This document shows positions 53,953 to 63,554 of a stretch of DNA of 64,000 nucleotides, piece by piece. Numbering within the stretch: position 1 is the stretch's first letter; every line of letters begins with the position of its first letter. The position numbers and the translations under genes are program-made. This DNA is from Thiocapsa bogorovii (GTDB lineage: Bacteria > Pseudomonadota > Gammaproteobacteria > Chromatiales > Chromatiaceae): NCBI RefSeq assembly GCF_021228795.1, contig NZ_CP089309.1, forward strand, positions 3,341,001 to 3,405,000, read 5' to 3'. The notes under the pieces are model-generated. The model saw only the letters and a list, made by a program, of their open reading frames with translations. It had not been told where the DNA came from and ran no database searches.

Positions 53953-55752
53953 TCAGCTGTGCTGCGCGTAGCCGATCTCGCCCAAGGCGGTCTCGATCTC
54001 TTCCAGGATGGTGGGGTCGTCGATGGTGGCGGGCATGCGGTAGTCCTTGCCGTCGGCGATGGATTTCATGGTGCCGCGCAGGATCTTCCCCGAGCGGGTC
54101 TTGGGTAGACGCTGTACGACGACCACGGTCTTGAAGGCGGCGACGGGGCCGATTTGATCGCGAACCAGGTTCACCAATTCTTTGATGATCGTGGCGTCGT
54201 CGCGCGAGACGCCCGACTTGAGCACCACCAGTCCCACAGGCAGCTCGCCTTTGAGCTGATCGTGCGCCCCGATCACGGCACACTCGGCCACGTCCGGATG
54301 GGAGGCCAGTACCCCTTCCATTGCGCCCGTGGAGAGTCGGTGACCGGCGACATTGATGATGTCGTCGATACGGCTCATGACGAACAGGTAGCCGTCCTCG
54401 TCCAAGTAGCCCGCATCGCCCGTCAGGTAGTAGCCGGGTTGTGCCGAGAGATAGGACTGGATGAAGCGCGCGTCGTTGCCCCAGAGGGTCGGCAGGCAGC
54501 CGGGCGGCAGCGGTAACTTGATCATGATGCGCCCGATGTCGCCCGGTGCGACCGGGACGCCTTCGTCGTCGAGGACTTGAATGTCGTAACCGGGTACGGC
54601 GCGGGTCGGCGAGCCGGGTTTGACCGGGAGCTGCTCGATGCCGAGACAATTCGCGGCGATCGCCCAGCCGGTTTCGGTCTGCCACCAATGGTCGATGACC
54701 GGGATGCCCAGGATCTTCTGCGCCCAGCCGAGCGTATCCGGGTCGCACCGCTCGCCCGCGAGGAAGAGCGCACGCAGGCTGCCGAGATCGTAACGCCCGA
54801 GATGCTCGGCGTCGGGCGTGCCGACCGGCTTGCCCTCGTAGACGATCGTGGTGCAGCCGGCCAACAAAGGCGCATAGACGATGTAGGAATGGCCTACCAC
54901 CCAGCCGACATCCGAGGCCGCCCAGAAGACCTCGCCGGGCCTGACGTTGTAGACGTTTTCCATGCTCCAGGCCATGGCGACCGCGTGCCCGCCGTTGTCG
55001 CGCACCACGCCCTTGGGTTGGCCGGTGGTACCGGAGGTGTAGAGGATATAGAGCGGGTCGGTCGCGGCGACCGAGACACAAGCGGCCGGCTCGGCGGCGG
55101 CGAGCGCCTCGGCCCAGCCGAGGTCGCGTCCGGCGATCAGGGTGCCGGGCTCCTGTTCGCGTTGCAGGATGATGCAGTGCTCCGGCTTGTGCTCGGCCAG
55201 ATTGATGGCCGAATCGAGCAGCGGTTTGTAATGGACGACCCGGTTCGGCTCGATGCCGCAGGATCCGGCGACCATCACCTTGGGCTTGGCGTCATCGATA
55301 CGGGTGGCCAGCTCGCGCGCGGAGAAACCGCCGAAGACGACCGAATGGATGGCGCCGATCCGGGCGCAGCCGAGCATGGCAACGGCGGCTTCCGGCACCA
55401 TCGGCATATACACGATGACCCGATCGCCTTTGGTGACGCCGAGCGCCAGCAAGGCACCGGCGAAGCGCGCGACCTGATCCTGAAGCTCCGCATAGGTGAT
55501 CACCGTCTTGGAGCCGGTGACCGGGCTGTCGTGGATGATGGCGGGTTGATCGCCTCGCCCCGCGGTCACATGCCGATCCACGGCGTTATAGCAGGTGTTC
55601 AGCATTCCGCCCGCGAACCAGCGATGGAAGGGTGCATTGGAACTGTCCAGGACCTTGTCCCACGGCCGATCCCAGTCGATGAGCTCGGCGGCCTCGGCCC
55701 AGAACGACTCCGGATCCTTCATCGAGCGCTCGTAGACGGCTTGGTAACCCAT
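53953..55752 (-). CDS. prpE: Propionate-CoA ligase PrpE (acetyl-CoA synthetase family)
   Basis: A 599-residue adenylate-forming enzyme making propionyl-CoA, and possibly acetyl-CoA, from the free acid, ATP and CoA. The phosphate-binding loop is YTSGTTGQPKG (about 235); also visible are DHWWQTETGW, the hinge/core YLTGDAGYLDEDGY, and the acetylation-type lysine in PKTRSGKILR (about 561). Length below the usual 650 of Acs and the prp context favour PrpE. GAGGA lies seven bases before ATG 55752. It is separated from the regulator by the prp promoter region. Confidence 0.9.
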   Translation of the reverse strand: MGYQAVYERSMKDPESFWAEAAELIDWDRPWDKVLDSSNAPFHRWFAGGMLNTCYNAVDRHVTAGRGDQPAIIHDSPVTGSKTVITYAELQDQVARFAGALLALGVTKGDRVIVYMPMVPEAAVAMLGCARIGAIHSVVFGGFSARELATRIDDAKPKVMVAGSCGIEPNRVVHYKPLLDSAINLAEHKPEHCIILQREQEPGTLIAGRDLGWAEALAAAEPAACVSVAATDPLYILYTSGTTGQPKGVVRDNGGHAVAMAWSMENVYNVRPGEVFWAASDVGWVVGHSYIVYAPLLAGCTTIVYEGKPVGTPDAEHLGRYDLGSLRALFLAGERCDPDTLGWAQKILGIPVIDHWWQTETGWAIAANCLGIEQLPVKPGSPTRAVPGYDIQVLDDEGVPVAPGDIGRIMIKLPLPPGCLPTLWGNDARFIQSYLSAQPGYYLTGDAGYLDEDGYLFVMSRIDDIINVAGHRLSTGAMEGVLASHPDVAECAVIGAHDQLKGELPVGLVVLKSGVSRDDATIIKELVNLVRDQIGPVAAFKTVVVVQRLPKTRSGKILRGTMKSIADGKDYRMPATIDDPTILEEIETALGEIGYAQHS

Positions 55753-55837
55753 GGTGATTTCCTCGGCTGGTGAGTGGACGGCCCGCGTAAGACTCGAAGG
55801 CTTCTGCGTATTTGCTGCGACGCAACATTAGTGCGGT

Positions 55838-55927
55838 CGACATCAATTTGCAATCCGCACTCTGGCTTTGTCCGGGCCGCGCGCATTGGGCGCGCGGCCC
55901 GGACAAAGCCAGAGCATATTGATGTCG
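55838..55927. repeat. 90-bp palindrome upstream of prpE
   Basis: A perfect 25-bp inverted repeat (55860-55884 with 55890-55914, loop ATTGG; arm begins CTCTGGCTTTGTCCGGGCCG) is enclosed by a second pair CGACATCAAT/ATTGATGTCG (55838-55847 and 55918-55927). No T-run follows on either strand. Confidence 0.85.
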
Positions 55928-56007
55928 GGCCTCGTTTATTCGCCCGGTTCTACAAGCCGTCACGGCGTCATGCGCCATGTGGTCGTTTGGGGTGGAGTGC
56001 GTAGCCC

Positions 56008-56090
56008 GTAGGGTGCGGTGAGCGCAGCGAACCGCACCAATGTCCGGACCGGTCGTCGCACGGTGCGGTTCGTCCCTCACCGCACCCTAC
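56008..56090. repeat. GTAGGGTGCGG palindromic repeat, copy E
   Basis: GTAGGGTGCGGTGAGCGCAG at the left and GTGCGGTTCGTCC...CACCGCACCCTAC at the right. It has the same architecture as the GTAGGGTGGAC family but a different core (TGCGGT for TGGAC). Confidence 0.75.
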
Positions 56091-56350
56091 ATCGCTGCGC
56101 CCGGTGTCGTTATTGGCGCAGCGACGAAGGATGCCTTATCTCATGTGGCTTGGGGACGTCGATGAATCGGCTGCGAGCCAGGCTGTCGAGTCGCGGGTGG
56201 CGGATGTGAAGGGATGAGCGAGCGGTCCTGTGGATCCCCCGATGAACCAGGACAACGAGGCGTCGGGGCGAGGAGGATACGTCGGGATGCTTCGATCAAT
56301 CACCGAGCACGACATTCCGAGCATGGTTCAAAAGCCGTTTTTTGAACTCT

Positions 56351-56430
56351 AAACCGCGCCGACTCCGGCGCTCGTGGGTCGCACGAGGCCGAGCCGACGC
56401 ACCGACGGCGCATGTCCCGCCGGGCGCGGT

Positions 56431-56431
<1 letters not shown>
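56351..56431 (-). repeat. Branched inverted-repeat structure after hemL
   Basis: An 11-bp outer stem (TAAACCGCGCC with GGCGCGGTTTA) encloses at least two inner hairpins: CGGCG/CGCCG and CTCGTG/CACGAG with loop CGACC. The hemL stop codon forms part of the outer stem, so the structure would sit at the 3' end of the hemL mRNA. Confidence 0.5.
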
Positions 56432-57710
<1,279 letters not shown>

Positions 57711-57714
<4 letters not shown>

Positions 57715-58346
57715 CGGGGGTCTCCGTCGACAAAAAGTGAGGCATAGGCGCGCGCCGCGGCGGCGAGGTCCGGCTGCGCAAAGACACCGGTCACGACCGC
57801 CAGCATCCGGGCGCCCGCCGTGATCAATAGCCCGCCATTTTGTGGCGTGATCCCGCCGATCGCAACCGCGGGAATTCGGAGGCTGTCGCGAGCGGCGGAC
57901 AGAAGCGCCGGGGAGGCGCGTACCGCATTCGGTTTGGTGGCCGAGGGGAAAAAGCTCCCGAAGGCGATATAGCTTGCCCCTGCCTGCGCGGCGGCCCGGG
58001 CGAGGGCCAGGTCGTCGTAGCAGGAGACGCCGATGATGGCGTCTGCTCCGAGGCGCCGGCGTGCCGCGATCGGGTCGCCGTCGTCACGGCCGAGATGCAC
58101 CCCGTCGGCGCCGATCTCCGCGGCGAGTGTCACATCGTCGTTGATGACAAGCGGAACGCCCGCGGCACGGCAGATGCCGAGTACGGCGGTGGCCTGGTCG
58201 CGCTGCAGCTGCCGATTGGAGCCCTTGTGGCGATACTGGACGAGTCTCGCGCCGCCGGAGAGGGCCTGAGCGACCTGCTCGGCGAGGGCGCGGGGGGTGT
58301 CTGCGGTATCCGGGGTGACCAGATAGAGTCCGTCGAGGTGTGTCAT
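57711..58346 (-). CDS. thiE: Thiamine-phosphate synthase
   Basis: A 211-residue TIM-barrel enzyme joining HMP diphosphate and thiazole phosphate to thiamine phosphate. Visible are LYLVTPD at the start, [27 protein letters not shown] with the Mg-binding Asp, and the phosphate loop [12 protein letters not shown] 58346 overlaps the thiD stop by four bases (ATGA), so thiD, thiE and hemL are all translationally coupled. No TPP riboswitch was found in front of the operon. Confidence 0.93.
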
Positions 58347-59134
58347 CGGTCGAGCCCGTAAAGGCGATTGGGTGTCAATTGGCAGCGGCCGGTCCGGAAT
58401 GCTCGATCGAGGCTTTCCCAGGTATAGGCTTGGGCTTCGGCGACGGCCTCCGGCATCATCGCGCCGAGCGCGAGGCGGGCGGCGATTGCGCTCGCCAGCG
58501 TGCAACCTGAACCGTGATACTCGCCGGCCAAGCGCGGCCAGGCCAGGCGCTGTTGAAGCCCCTCGGCGTTGAACAGCCAGTTGGCGACATCGGCCGTGTC
58601 GTCGTGTGTACCCGTGATCAGGACCCACCGCGCTCCGAGCGAGAGCAGGCGCGTCGCGCACGCGGCCGGATCGAGTGCGCCGGTCAAGGTTTGCGCCTCC
58701 GGCAGATTCGGAGTGACGAGCGTGCTGCGACGCACCAGGCTCACTCGCAATCGATCCAGCATGGCGGCGTTCGCGACGCGCTGTCCGGCCCCGCTGCCCA
58801 GGACGGGGTCGAGGACGACCGGACGATCGGGGTTCTCGTCGATCAGCATTCCGAGCATATCGATCAGCGGGGCGCTTCCGATCATCCCGATCTTGAGTGC
58901 GCCGGGGATGCAGTCGCGCAACAGGGCACGACACTGCCCTTCGACGTGCTCCGGGGCTTGCGGGTAGATTCGCGAAAGCCCGCAGGTGTTTTGCTCGGTC
59001 AGCGCGCTGATGACGGTAACCGGGAAGGCGCCTGCTGCCCGAACGGCCTCTGCGTCGGCAAGGATACCGGCCCCGCCGCTCGGGTCGTGGCCGCCCACGC
59101 AGAGGACAACCGGTCGATCTTTGATCGTGCTCAT
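58343..59134 (-). CDS. thiD: Hydroxymethylpyrimidine/phosphomethylpyrimidine kinase
   Basis: A 263-residue ribokinase-fold kinase that phosphorylates HMP twice for thiamine synthesis. It shows CVGGHDPSGGAGILADAEAV at the N-terminus, VLDPVLGSGAGQRV, TPNLPEAQTLTG and the anion-hole motif GEYHGSGCTLASAIAA near residue 210. ATG 59134 starts the conserved N-terminus (VLCVGGHDPSGG after a short lead). It is the first gene of thiD-thiE-hemL, divergent from rubredoxin. Confidence 0.93.
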   Translation of the reverse strand: MSTIKDRPVVLCVGGHDPSGGAGILADAEAVRAAGAFPVTVISALTEQNTCGLSRIYPQAPEHVEGQCRALLRDCIPGALKIGMIGSAPLIDMLGMLIDENPDRPVVLDPVLGSGAGQRVANAAMLDRLRVSLVRRSTLVTPNLPEAQTLTGALDPAACATRLLSLGARWVLITGTHDDTADVANWLFNAEGLQQRLAWPRLAGEYHGSGCTLASAIAARLALGAMMPEAVAEAQAYTWESLDRAFRTGRCQLTPNRLYGLDR

Positions 59135-59360
59135 GGGGCAAGTCTCTTGTGGGCGGCGTGCGTGTGCAGCCGGGTCGACGTCAGTCGGCGTTGCCGCCGC
59201 GGCGTCCGCTCGGCAGGCGATCGGACATGATTCACCCGCGCTTCGTTGAAATCGGCGTAGACCCGCCCGACCATCTGACCGAATTAAACCCCGGTGGGAT
59301 CAAGGATGTCGATCCCGGCAAACCGTTTCGCCGGGGGTAGAACCGCGCCGGAGCGACTCG

Positions 59361-59525
59361 ATGAAGACCTATATGTGTGTGATTTGCGGCTTGATCTACG
59401 ACGAGGCCGAGGGCTGGCCGGACGACGATATCCCGCCAGGGACACGCTGGGAGGACGTACCGCTCAACTGGAAGTGTCCCGAGTGCGGCGCCGGGAAGGA
59501 CGACTTCGAGATGGTCGAGGTCTGA
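59361..59525 (+). CDS. Rubredoxin
   Basis: A 54-residue rubredoxin. The iron is held by two knuckles, CVICG (Cys 6 and 9) and CPECG (Cys 39 and 42), with the family features [20 protein letters not shown] and the aromatic core. It is a small cytoplasmic one-electron carrier, often serving oxygen or superoxide detoxification; the partner is unknown. Its TGA stop overlaps the ATG of the DUF5063 gene (TGATG), a coupled pair. A short hairpin (59314-59335) lies just upstream. Confidence 0.93.
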   Translation: MKTYMCVICGLIYDEAEGWPDDDIPPGTRWEDVPLNWKCPECGAGKDDFEMVEV

Positions 59526-60154
59526 TGTCCCGCGAGCTTGACGGCGCTGCGACGCCGAGCAGCCGAACGGCAGCCGTAACCGAACGGCTGATACCACTCG
59601 GTAGTCCCCGCGCATTGACGATTTTCTCGTCTACACTCCTTGGCATGGACGCAATCGCCGAACGACAGCTGAGCGGACTCGAAGGCCTGGAGGTTGCCGG
59701 GCTGGCTAGGCGGTATTGCGACCTCATCGAGGCCTCGGCAGACAGCCGTCGGCGGCGCTGGCTGGGCGACGTGGCGCGTCTCCTGCCGCGTCTCCAAGCG
59801 GCGATCTCGTCCGTGTCGACTCCGGTCCCGGGGGTCGTCCCCACCACCGTTCTGGATCTCGATGCGCGTTTCGAGCTGTTCTGGCAGTTGCGGCGGTTGC
59901 TCGCCGATCGCGACGGCTATTGGTTGGAGTTCGATCGTGCCAGCGAGGGCGTCGACGGGATGACCGGGAGCTTGGCGGACGATCTCACCGACATCTATTG
60001 CGAGCTGAAATCCGGACTCGGACTCTATGCTCGTCATCCCGAGCGCGCCTTGAGGGGCTGGGCCTACGGATTCGATCGGCACTGGGGCCGGCATCTCGTC
60101 GATGCCGAGCGCCATCTCGCCTTGCTCGCCGCCCAAGGGCGCCTTGAGCTTTAA
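59525..60154 (+). CDS. DUF5063-like protein
   Basis: A 209-residue, mostly helical soluble protein with two conserved-looking stretches, FELFWQLRRLLADRDGYWLEF and SGLGLYARHPERALRGWAYG, typical of DUF5063. The function is unknown. ATG 59525 overlaps the rubredoxin stop and has GAGG upstream, which favours it. The first 40 residues are poorly conserved in character, so ATG 59645 is a fair alternative. Confidence 0.7.
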   Translation: MSRELDGAATPSSRTAAVTERLIPLGSPRALTIFSSTLLGMDAIAERQLSGLEGLEVAGLARRYCDLIEASADSRRRRWLGDVARLLPRLQAAISSVSTPVPGVVPTTVLDLDARFELFWQLRRLLADRDGYWLEFDRASEGVDGMTGSLADDLTDIYCELKSGLGLYARHPERALRGWAYGFDRHWGRHLVDAERHLALLAAQGRLEL

Positions 60155-60236
60155 ACCCTCGCATTTGCGGTAGCATAATTGTCGGGTTGTCTGCTAACCT
60201 TTCCCGCTGATTCGATTTGTCAAGAGGCCGAGTCCT

Positions 60237-60611
60237 ATGTCCGCGGTGTTGAATGAAATGGAGCTGACGCTGACCGCGCCGGCCCAAGCGAAGATGGCCG
60301 ATCTGTTCGAGCAAGTCGACGATAACGTGCAAGGCGTGCGAGTGTTCGCGACCCCCGGTGGCTGCAGCGGTATCAGCTTCGGCATGACTTTCACCGATGC
60401 CATCAACGACGACGACGGTGTCTTGGCCTTCGCCGGATTCAAGGTCGTGGTCGACGACGGTACGTTGCCCTATCTGCGTGGCGTCGAGATCGATTTCGTC
60501 GATCAAGGCGACGGCAACGCGACCTTCGTCTTCAATAATCTTCCTCAGGTCGGTGGCGGAGGCTGTGGTTCCTGCGGGTCCTCGTCGGCCTCAGGCGGCG
60601 GCTGCTCCTGA
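60237..60611 (+). CDS. A-type Fe-S carrier homologue with a Cys-rich tail
   Basis: A 124-residue HesB/IscA-fold protein. The first cluster cysteine is in GGCSGISFGM (about 43). The C-terminus departs from the usual CGCGSSF and reads GGGGCGSCGSS, then GGGCS, giving extra cysteines. It probably carries or inserts Fe-S clusters, but target and chemistry may differ from ErpA or IscA. A true ErpA is encoded at 62730. A terminator follows 34 bases after the stop, so it is a single-gene unit. Confidence 0.8.
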   Translation: MSAVLNEMELTLTAPAQAKMADLFEQVDDNVQGVRVFATPGGCSGISFGMTFTDAINDDDGVLAFAGFKVVVDDGTLPYLRGVEIDFVDQGDGNATFVFNNLPQVGGGGCGSCGSSSASGGGCS

Positions 60612-60644
60612 TCCCGAAGGCGTCCTGCGTGGCCTCGACACGAG

Positions 60645-60666
60645 AAGCGGCTGATGCCGCTTTTTT
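60645..60666 (+). terminator. Rho-independent terminator after the A-type carrier gene
   Basis: AAGCGGC, loop TGAT and GCCGCTT run into six T. A compact stem followed by a T-run, 34 bases past the stop. Confidence 0.85.
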
Positions 60667-60723
60667 GATGGGGGGCGATAAACGGCCGCGTTCTGCTTTG
60701 CGCACGCTTGGAGTCGAGTCGGT

Positions 60724-61755
60724 ATGGTGAGGGTCGGAATCGTCGGCGGTACGGGTTATACGGGCGCTGAGCTCTTGCGGATCCTGGCGAGACATCCCGT
60801 CGCCGAGCTGGCGGTGATCACCTCGCGTAGCGAGGCAGGTATCCCCGTTGCAGAGATGTTTCCCCATCTGCGGGGACGGATGGATCTCGAGTTCAGTGCT
60901 CCGGACGAGGGCGCACTGGCTGAATGTGACCTCGTTTTTTTCGCCACGCCCAACGGAACGGCCATGCAGGCGGTGCCGGATCTACTTGAACGCGGCGTGC
61001 GTGTGGTCGATCTGGCCGCCGACTTTCGTCTGAAGGATCCGACGCTCTGGGAGACGTGGTACGGGATGCCTCATGCCTGTCCGGAGCTGTTGTCGGAGGC
61101 GGTCTACGGGTTGCCCGAACTGAATCGGGATGCCGTGCGCGATGCGCGACTGGTGGCGAATCCGGGTTGCTATCCGACGGCCGTGACACTCGGATTCATG
61201 CCCCTGTTGGCCGCCGAGGCGGTCGATCCGAGCTGGTTGATTGCGGATGCGAAGTCCGGCGTCAGCGGTGGCGGACGCAAGGCATCGACCGGTCTGTTGA
61301 TGGCCGAGGTCGGCGAAAGCTTCAAGGCGTATTCCGTCACCGGGCACCGGCATGCGCCCGAGATCGTCCAGAATCTCGAGCGCTTTTCCGGTGCTGGCCT
61401 GCATCTGACCTTCGTGCCCCATCTCATCCCGATGATCCGCGGGATCGAGGCCACGCTTTACGCGCGCTTGATCCGATCCGACGTTGATCTCGACGATTTG
61501 TTCTCGACCTATTACGCAGACGAGCCCTTTGTCGATCCGATGCCCGGCGGGGCGCATCCGGATACCCGCTCGGTGCGTGGCGCAAACCTCTGCCGGATGT
61601 CGGCGACGCGTCAAGGCGATTCCGGTGTCGTCGTTGTCCAGTCCGTCATCGACAACCTCGTGAAGGGCGCCGCGGGGCAGGCGGTTCAGAATATGAATCT
61701 GATGTTCGGCATTGAAGAATCCGCCGGGCTGGACGCATTGGCTCTCCTTCCATAG
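60724..61755 (+). CDS. argC: N-acetyl-gamma-glutamyl-phosphate reductase
   Basis: A 343-residue ArgC. It reduces N-acetylglutamyl phosphate to the semialdehyde in arginine synthesis. The Rossmann motif is [16 protein letters not shown], the catalytic Cys is in NPGCYPTA (about 149), and [11 protein letters not shown] and GHRHAPEI follow. It stands alone, not in an arg operon. Confidence 0.95.
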   Translation: MVRVGIVGGTGYTGAELLRILARHPVAELAVITSRSEAGIPVAEMFPHLRGRMDLEFSAPDEGALAECDLVFFATPNGTAMQAVPDLLERGVRVVDLAADFRLKDPTLWETWYGMPHACPELLSEAVYGLPELNRDAVRDARLVANPGCYPTAVTLGFMPLLAAEAVDPSWLIADAKSGVSGGGRKASTGLLMAEVGESFKAYSVTGHRHAPEIVQNLERFSGAGLHLTFVPHLIPMIRGIEATLYARLIRSDVDLDDLFSTYYADEPFVDPMPGGAHPDTRSVRGANLCRMSATRQGDSGVVVVQSVIDNLVKGAAGQAVQNMNLMFGIEESAGLDALALLP

Positions 61756-61848
61756 AGGATCCGGGCCCGTTGAGATCGATGGACTCGGGGTAGCCGATGT
61801 GCGAGCGGTCCATATCCGGGAGCGCCGGTTCGGGATCTTACCGACCCC

Positions 61849-62604
61849 GTGGCTGAGCCATTGAAACGCCTCTCCTACCGCCTGCTGGCGGGCGGCGTCT
61901 ATGCTGTTCTTTTGGCCGCGGCGCTCTGGGCGGGATTCGATCTCGGCCAGGCGCGCGTCACGACGCTCATGCAGCCGGAGTTGTCGGCACTGGACGCGCA
62001 GCGCCTTGACTTGGTTGCGCAACGAGATGCTCTGCGAGACGAGATCGCGGCGGCGTTGCGCGAACGGGTGATTTCCGAGCGTAGTCATCAGATTGACCGG
62101 GAGACGGCGCGTGCGCTTACCGACCAGCTCAAAGAAGCGCAAGACGCCCGCTTGGAATTAAGTCGGGAGATTTCGTATCTGAAGCGACTGGTCCAAGAGG
62201 GCGGCCGCGGTGCAATCCGGGTTCAAGACCTGCGAATCGTCTCCGACGGGACTCCCAAGGCCTTCCGCTATGCCTTCACGCTGACTCAAGTGGTGCCGGG
62301 ATTCGCGGAGTCCACCGGCCACATTCGATTCGAGATCGAAGGGCGGAACGCAAGCGGTGTCGTGACGCTGTCGCTCGAGGACCTCCCGAGCGCAGAGCCG
62401 CGAACCCTGCCGATCGCACTGGAATATCTCCAAAGTCTGTCTGGATCCTTCGCGCTACCCGACGATTTCGAGCCCTCCGCTGTTCTGATCGGGATCGAGC
62501 CGTCCGACGACCGCTTGATACCCACCTCGGAATCCTTTCCTTGGGCCCCGACGGCGGAGGCGCCGCTCGGGTCGCTCCTGGAGGCGTTGTCTCGAGGTGC
62601 TTGA
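61849..62604 (+). CDS. DUF6776-like membrane-anchored coiled-coil protein
   Basis: A 251-residue protein with an N-terminal membrane anchor (about 13-31), a coiled coil (about 42-120, LDLVAQRDALRDEIAAALRE) and a C-terminal beta-rich domain (about 125-235, FRYAFTLTQVVPG). This layout fits DUF6776, a conserved gammaproteobacterial family of unknown function usually found near erpA and argC. GTG 61849 is used because the membrane segment then begins near residue 13; no ATG lies nearby. Confidence 0.75.
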   Translation: MAEPLKRLSYRLLAGGVYAVLLAAALWAGFDLGQARVTTLMQPELSALDAQRLDLVAQRDALRDEIAAALRERVISERSHQIDRETARALTDQLKEAQDARLELSREISYLKRLVQEGGRGAIRVQDLRIVSDGTPKAFRYAFTLTQVVPGFAESTGHIRFEIEGRNASGVVTLSLEDLPSAEPRTLPIALEYLQSLSGSFALPDDFEPSAVLIGIEPSDDRLIPTSESFPWAPTAEAPLGSLLEALSRGA

Positions 62605-62729
62605 TGCGACGTCATTTTAAGCCGCGGAATCGATCGACATCCTTCGCCGAGGGGTCTAGGCGCTTGAAAAAACCAACGAAGAGCATAGGATAAAGACATT
62701 GAAATCCTCAACCCGAGAGCCGATACGAT

Positions 62730-63080
62730 ATGACGACCGAAGCTGCCGCTGATCACCCGCTGGTTTTCACCAATTCTGCCGCGTCCAAGGTTGCACAATT
62801 GATCTCCGAGGAGGGCAATCCTTCTTTGATGCTGCGCGTCTACATCCAGGGTGGTGGATGCTCAGGCTTTCAGTACGGGTTTACGTTCGATGAGGAGGTC
62901 CAGGACGGCGACACGGAGGTCGTGACCGACGGCGTGACCCTGTTGGTCGACCCGATGAGTCTGCAGTATTTGATGGGTTCCGAGATCGACTATACCGAGG
63001 GACTGCAGGGTGCTCAGTTCGTCATCCGCAATCCCAACGCGACCACGACCTGCGGCTGCGGCTCGTCCTTCTCGACCTAG
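62730..63080 (+). CDS. erpA: Iron-sulfur cluster insertion protein ErpA
   Basis: A 116-residue A-type carrier. Cluster ligands are in [11 protein letters not shown] (about 49) and the C-terminal CGCGSSF. ErpA delivers [4Fe-4S] clusters to respiratory and isoprenoid enzymes such as IspG. It overlaps the convergent gene at 63077 by four bases. Confidence 0.93.
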   Translation: MTTEAAADHPLVFTNSAASKVAQLISEEGNPSLMLRVYIQGGGCSGFQYGFTFDEEVQDGDTEVVTDGVTLLVDPMSLQYLMGSEIDYTEGLQGAQFVIRNPNATTTCGCGSSFST

Positions 63081-63358
63081 TTCTGTCCGGGGCGGAGCGT
63101 CTGCTCCGTCGGGGGCGCAGGTTGGTCCGCCCCGTCCGCACTCGTCGACTGCTTGGGCGGAATCGTGAGGGGAATGACGCGGCTATCTGGGGCCTCGTCC
63201 ACACCGTCGTCAGCAGGCCGGTTGGAAAACCACTGCCAGCCGGCATAACCCAAGAGCGCGATTGCAAGCGCGGCCAACATGCCCGCGATCACCTTGAGCG
63301 TCTTGCTGCGTGCCTTGCGTCGCGGCCACTCTGTTTGTCTAAATTTGTAGTCTCGCAT
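63077..63358 (-). CDS. Small single-TM hypothetical protein
   Basis: A 93-residue protein with a basic N-terminus (RRKARSK), one membrane segment (about 21-41) and a proline/charged tail that should be periplasmic. No family is named with certainty. ATG 63358 is chosen because it gives a normal type II anchor; upstream residues look non-coding. Its stop overlaps erpA, and it is divergent from tyrS. Confidence 0.6.
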   Translation of the reverse strand: MRDYKFRQTEWPRRKARSKTLKVIAGMLAALAIALLGYAGWQWFSNRPADDGVDEAPDSRVIPLTIPPKQSTSADGADQPAPPTEQTLRPGQN

Positions 63359-63554
63359 CATCACTCGATCACAAGGCGCGGAAAAATCGAAGTTTTCCAG
63401 GTGGTGGCTAGTGTAGACCCAAAAGAGGCCGAGCGACAAGTCGCGCCCCGGGGCAGCTCAGTCGCAGGTGGCTATCGACTTGTGGGCGGTTTGTCTCCGT
63501 CGTAATCTCGTCCGCTTTTAGCCGAAGCCCAAGGGGTTGGACGACCGAAACATC

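Larger units (their letters stand above)
55753..56430. other. Palindrome-rich intergenic region between prpE and hemL
   Basis: About 680 bases without a gene. They hold a 90-bp palindrome (55838-55927), a GTAGGGTGCGG inverted repeat (56008-56090) and a branched inverted-repeat structure next to hemL (56351-56431). The prpE promoter should lie near 55755-55850. Short frames have no support. Confidence 0.6.

Noticed and set aside
59135..59360. TPP riboswitch in front of thiD
   Set aside because: The conserved CTGAGA and paired elements are not found on the minus strand.
60982..62142. 386-codon frame antisense to argC
   Set aside because: Antisense shadow of a conserved gene, without known domain.
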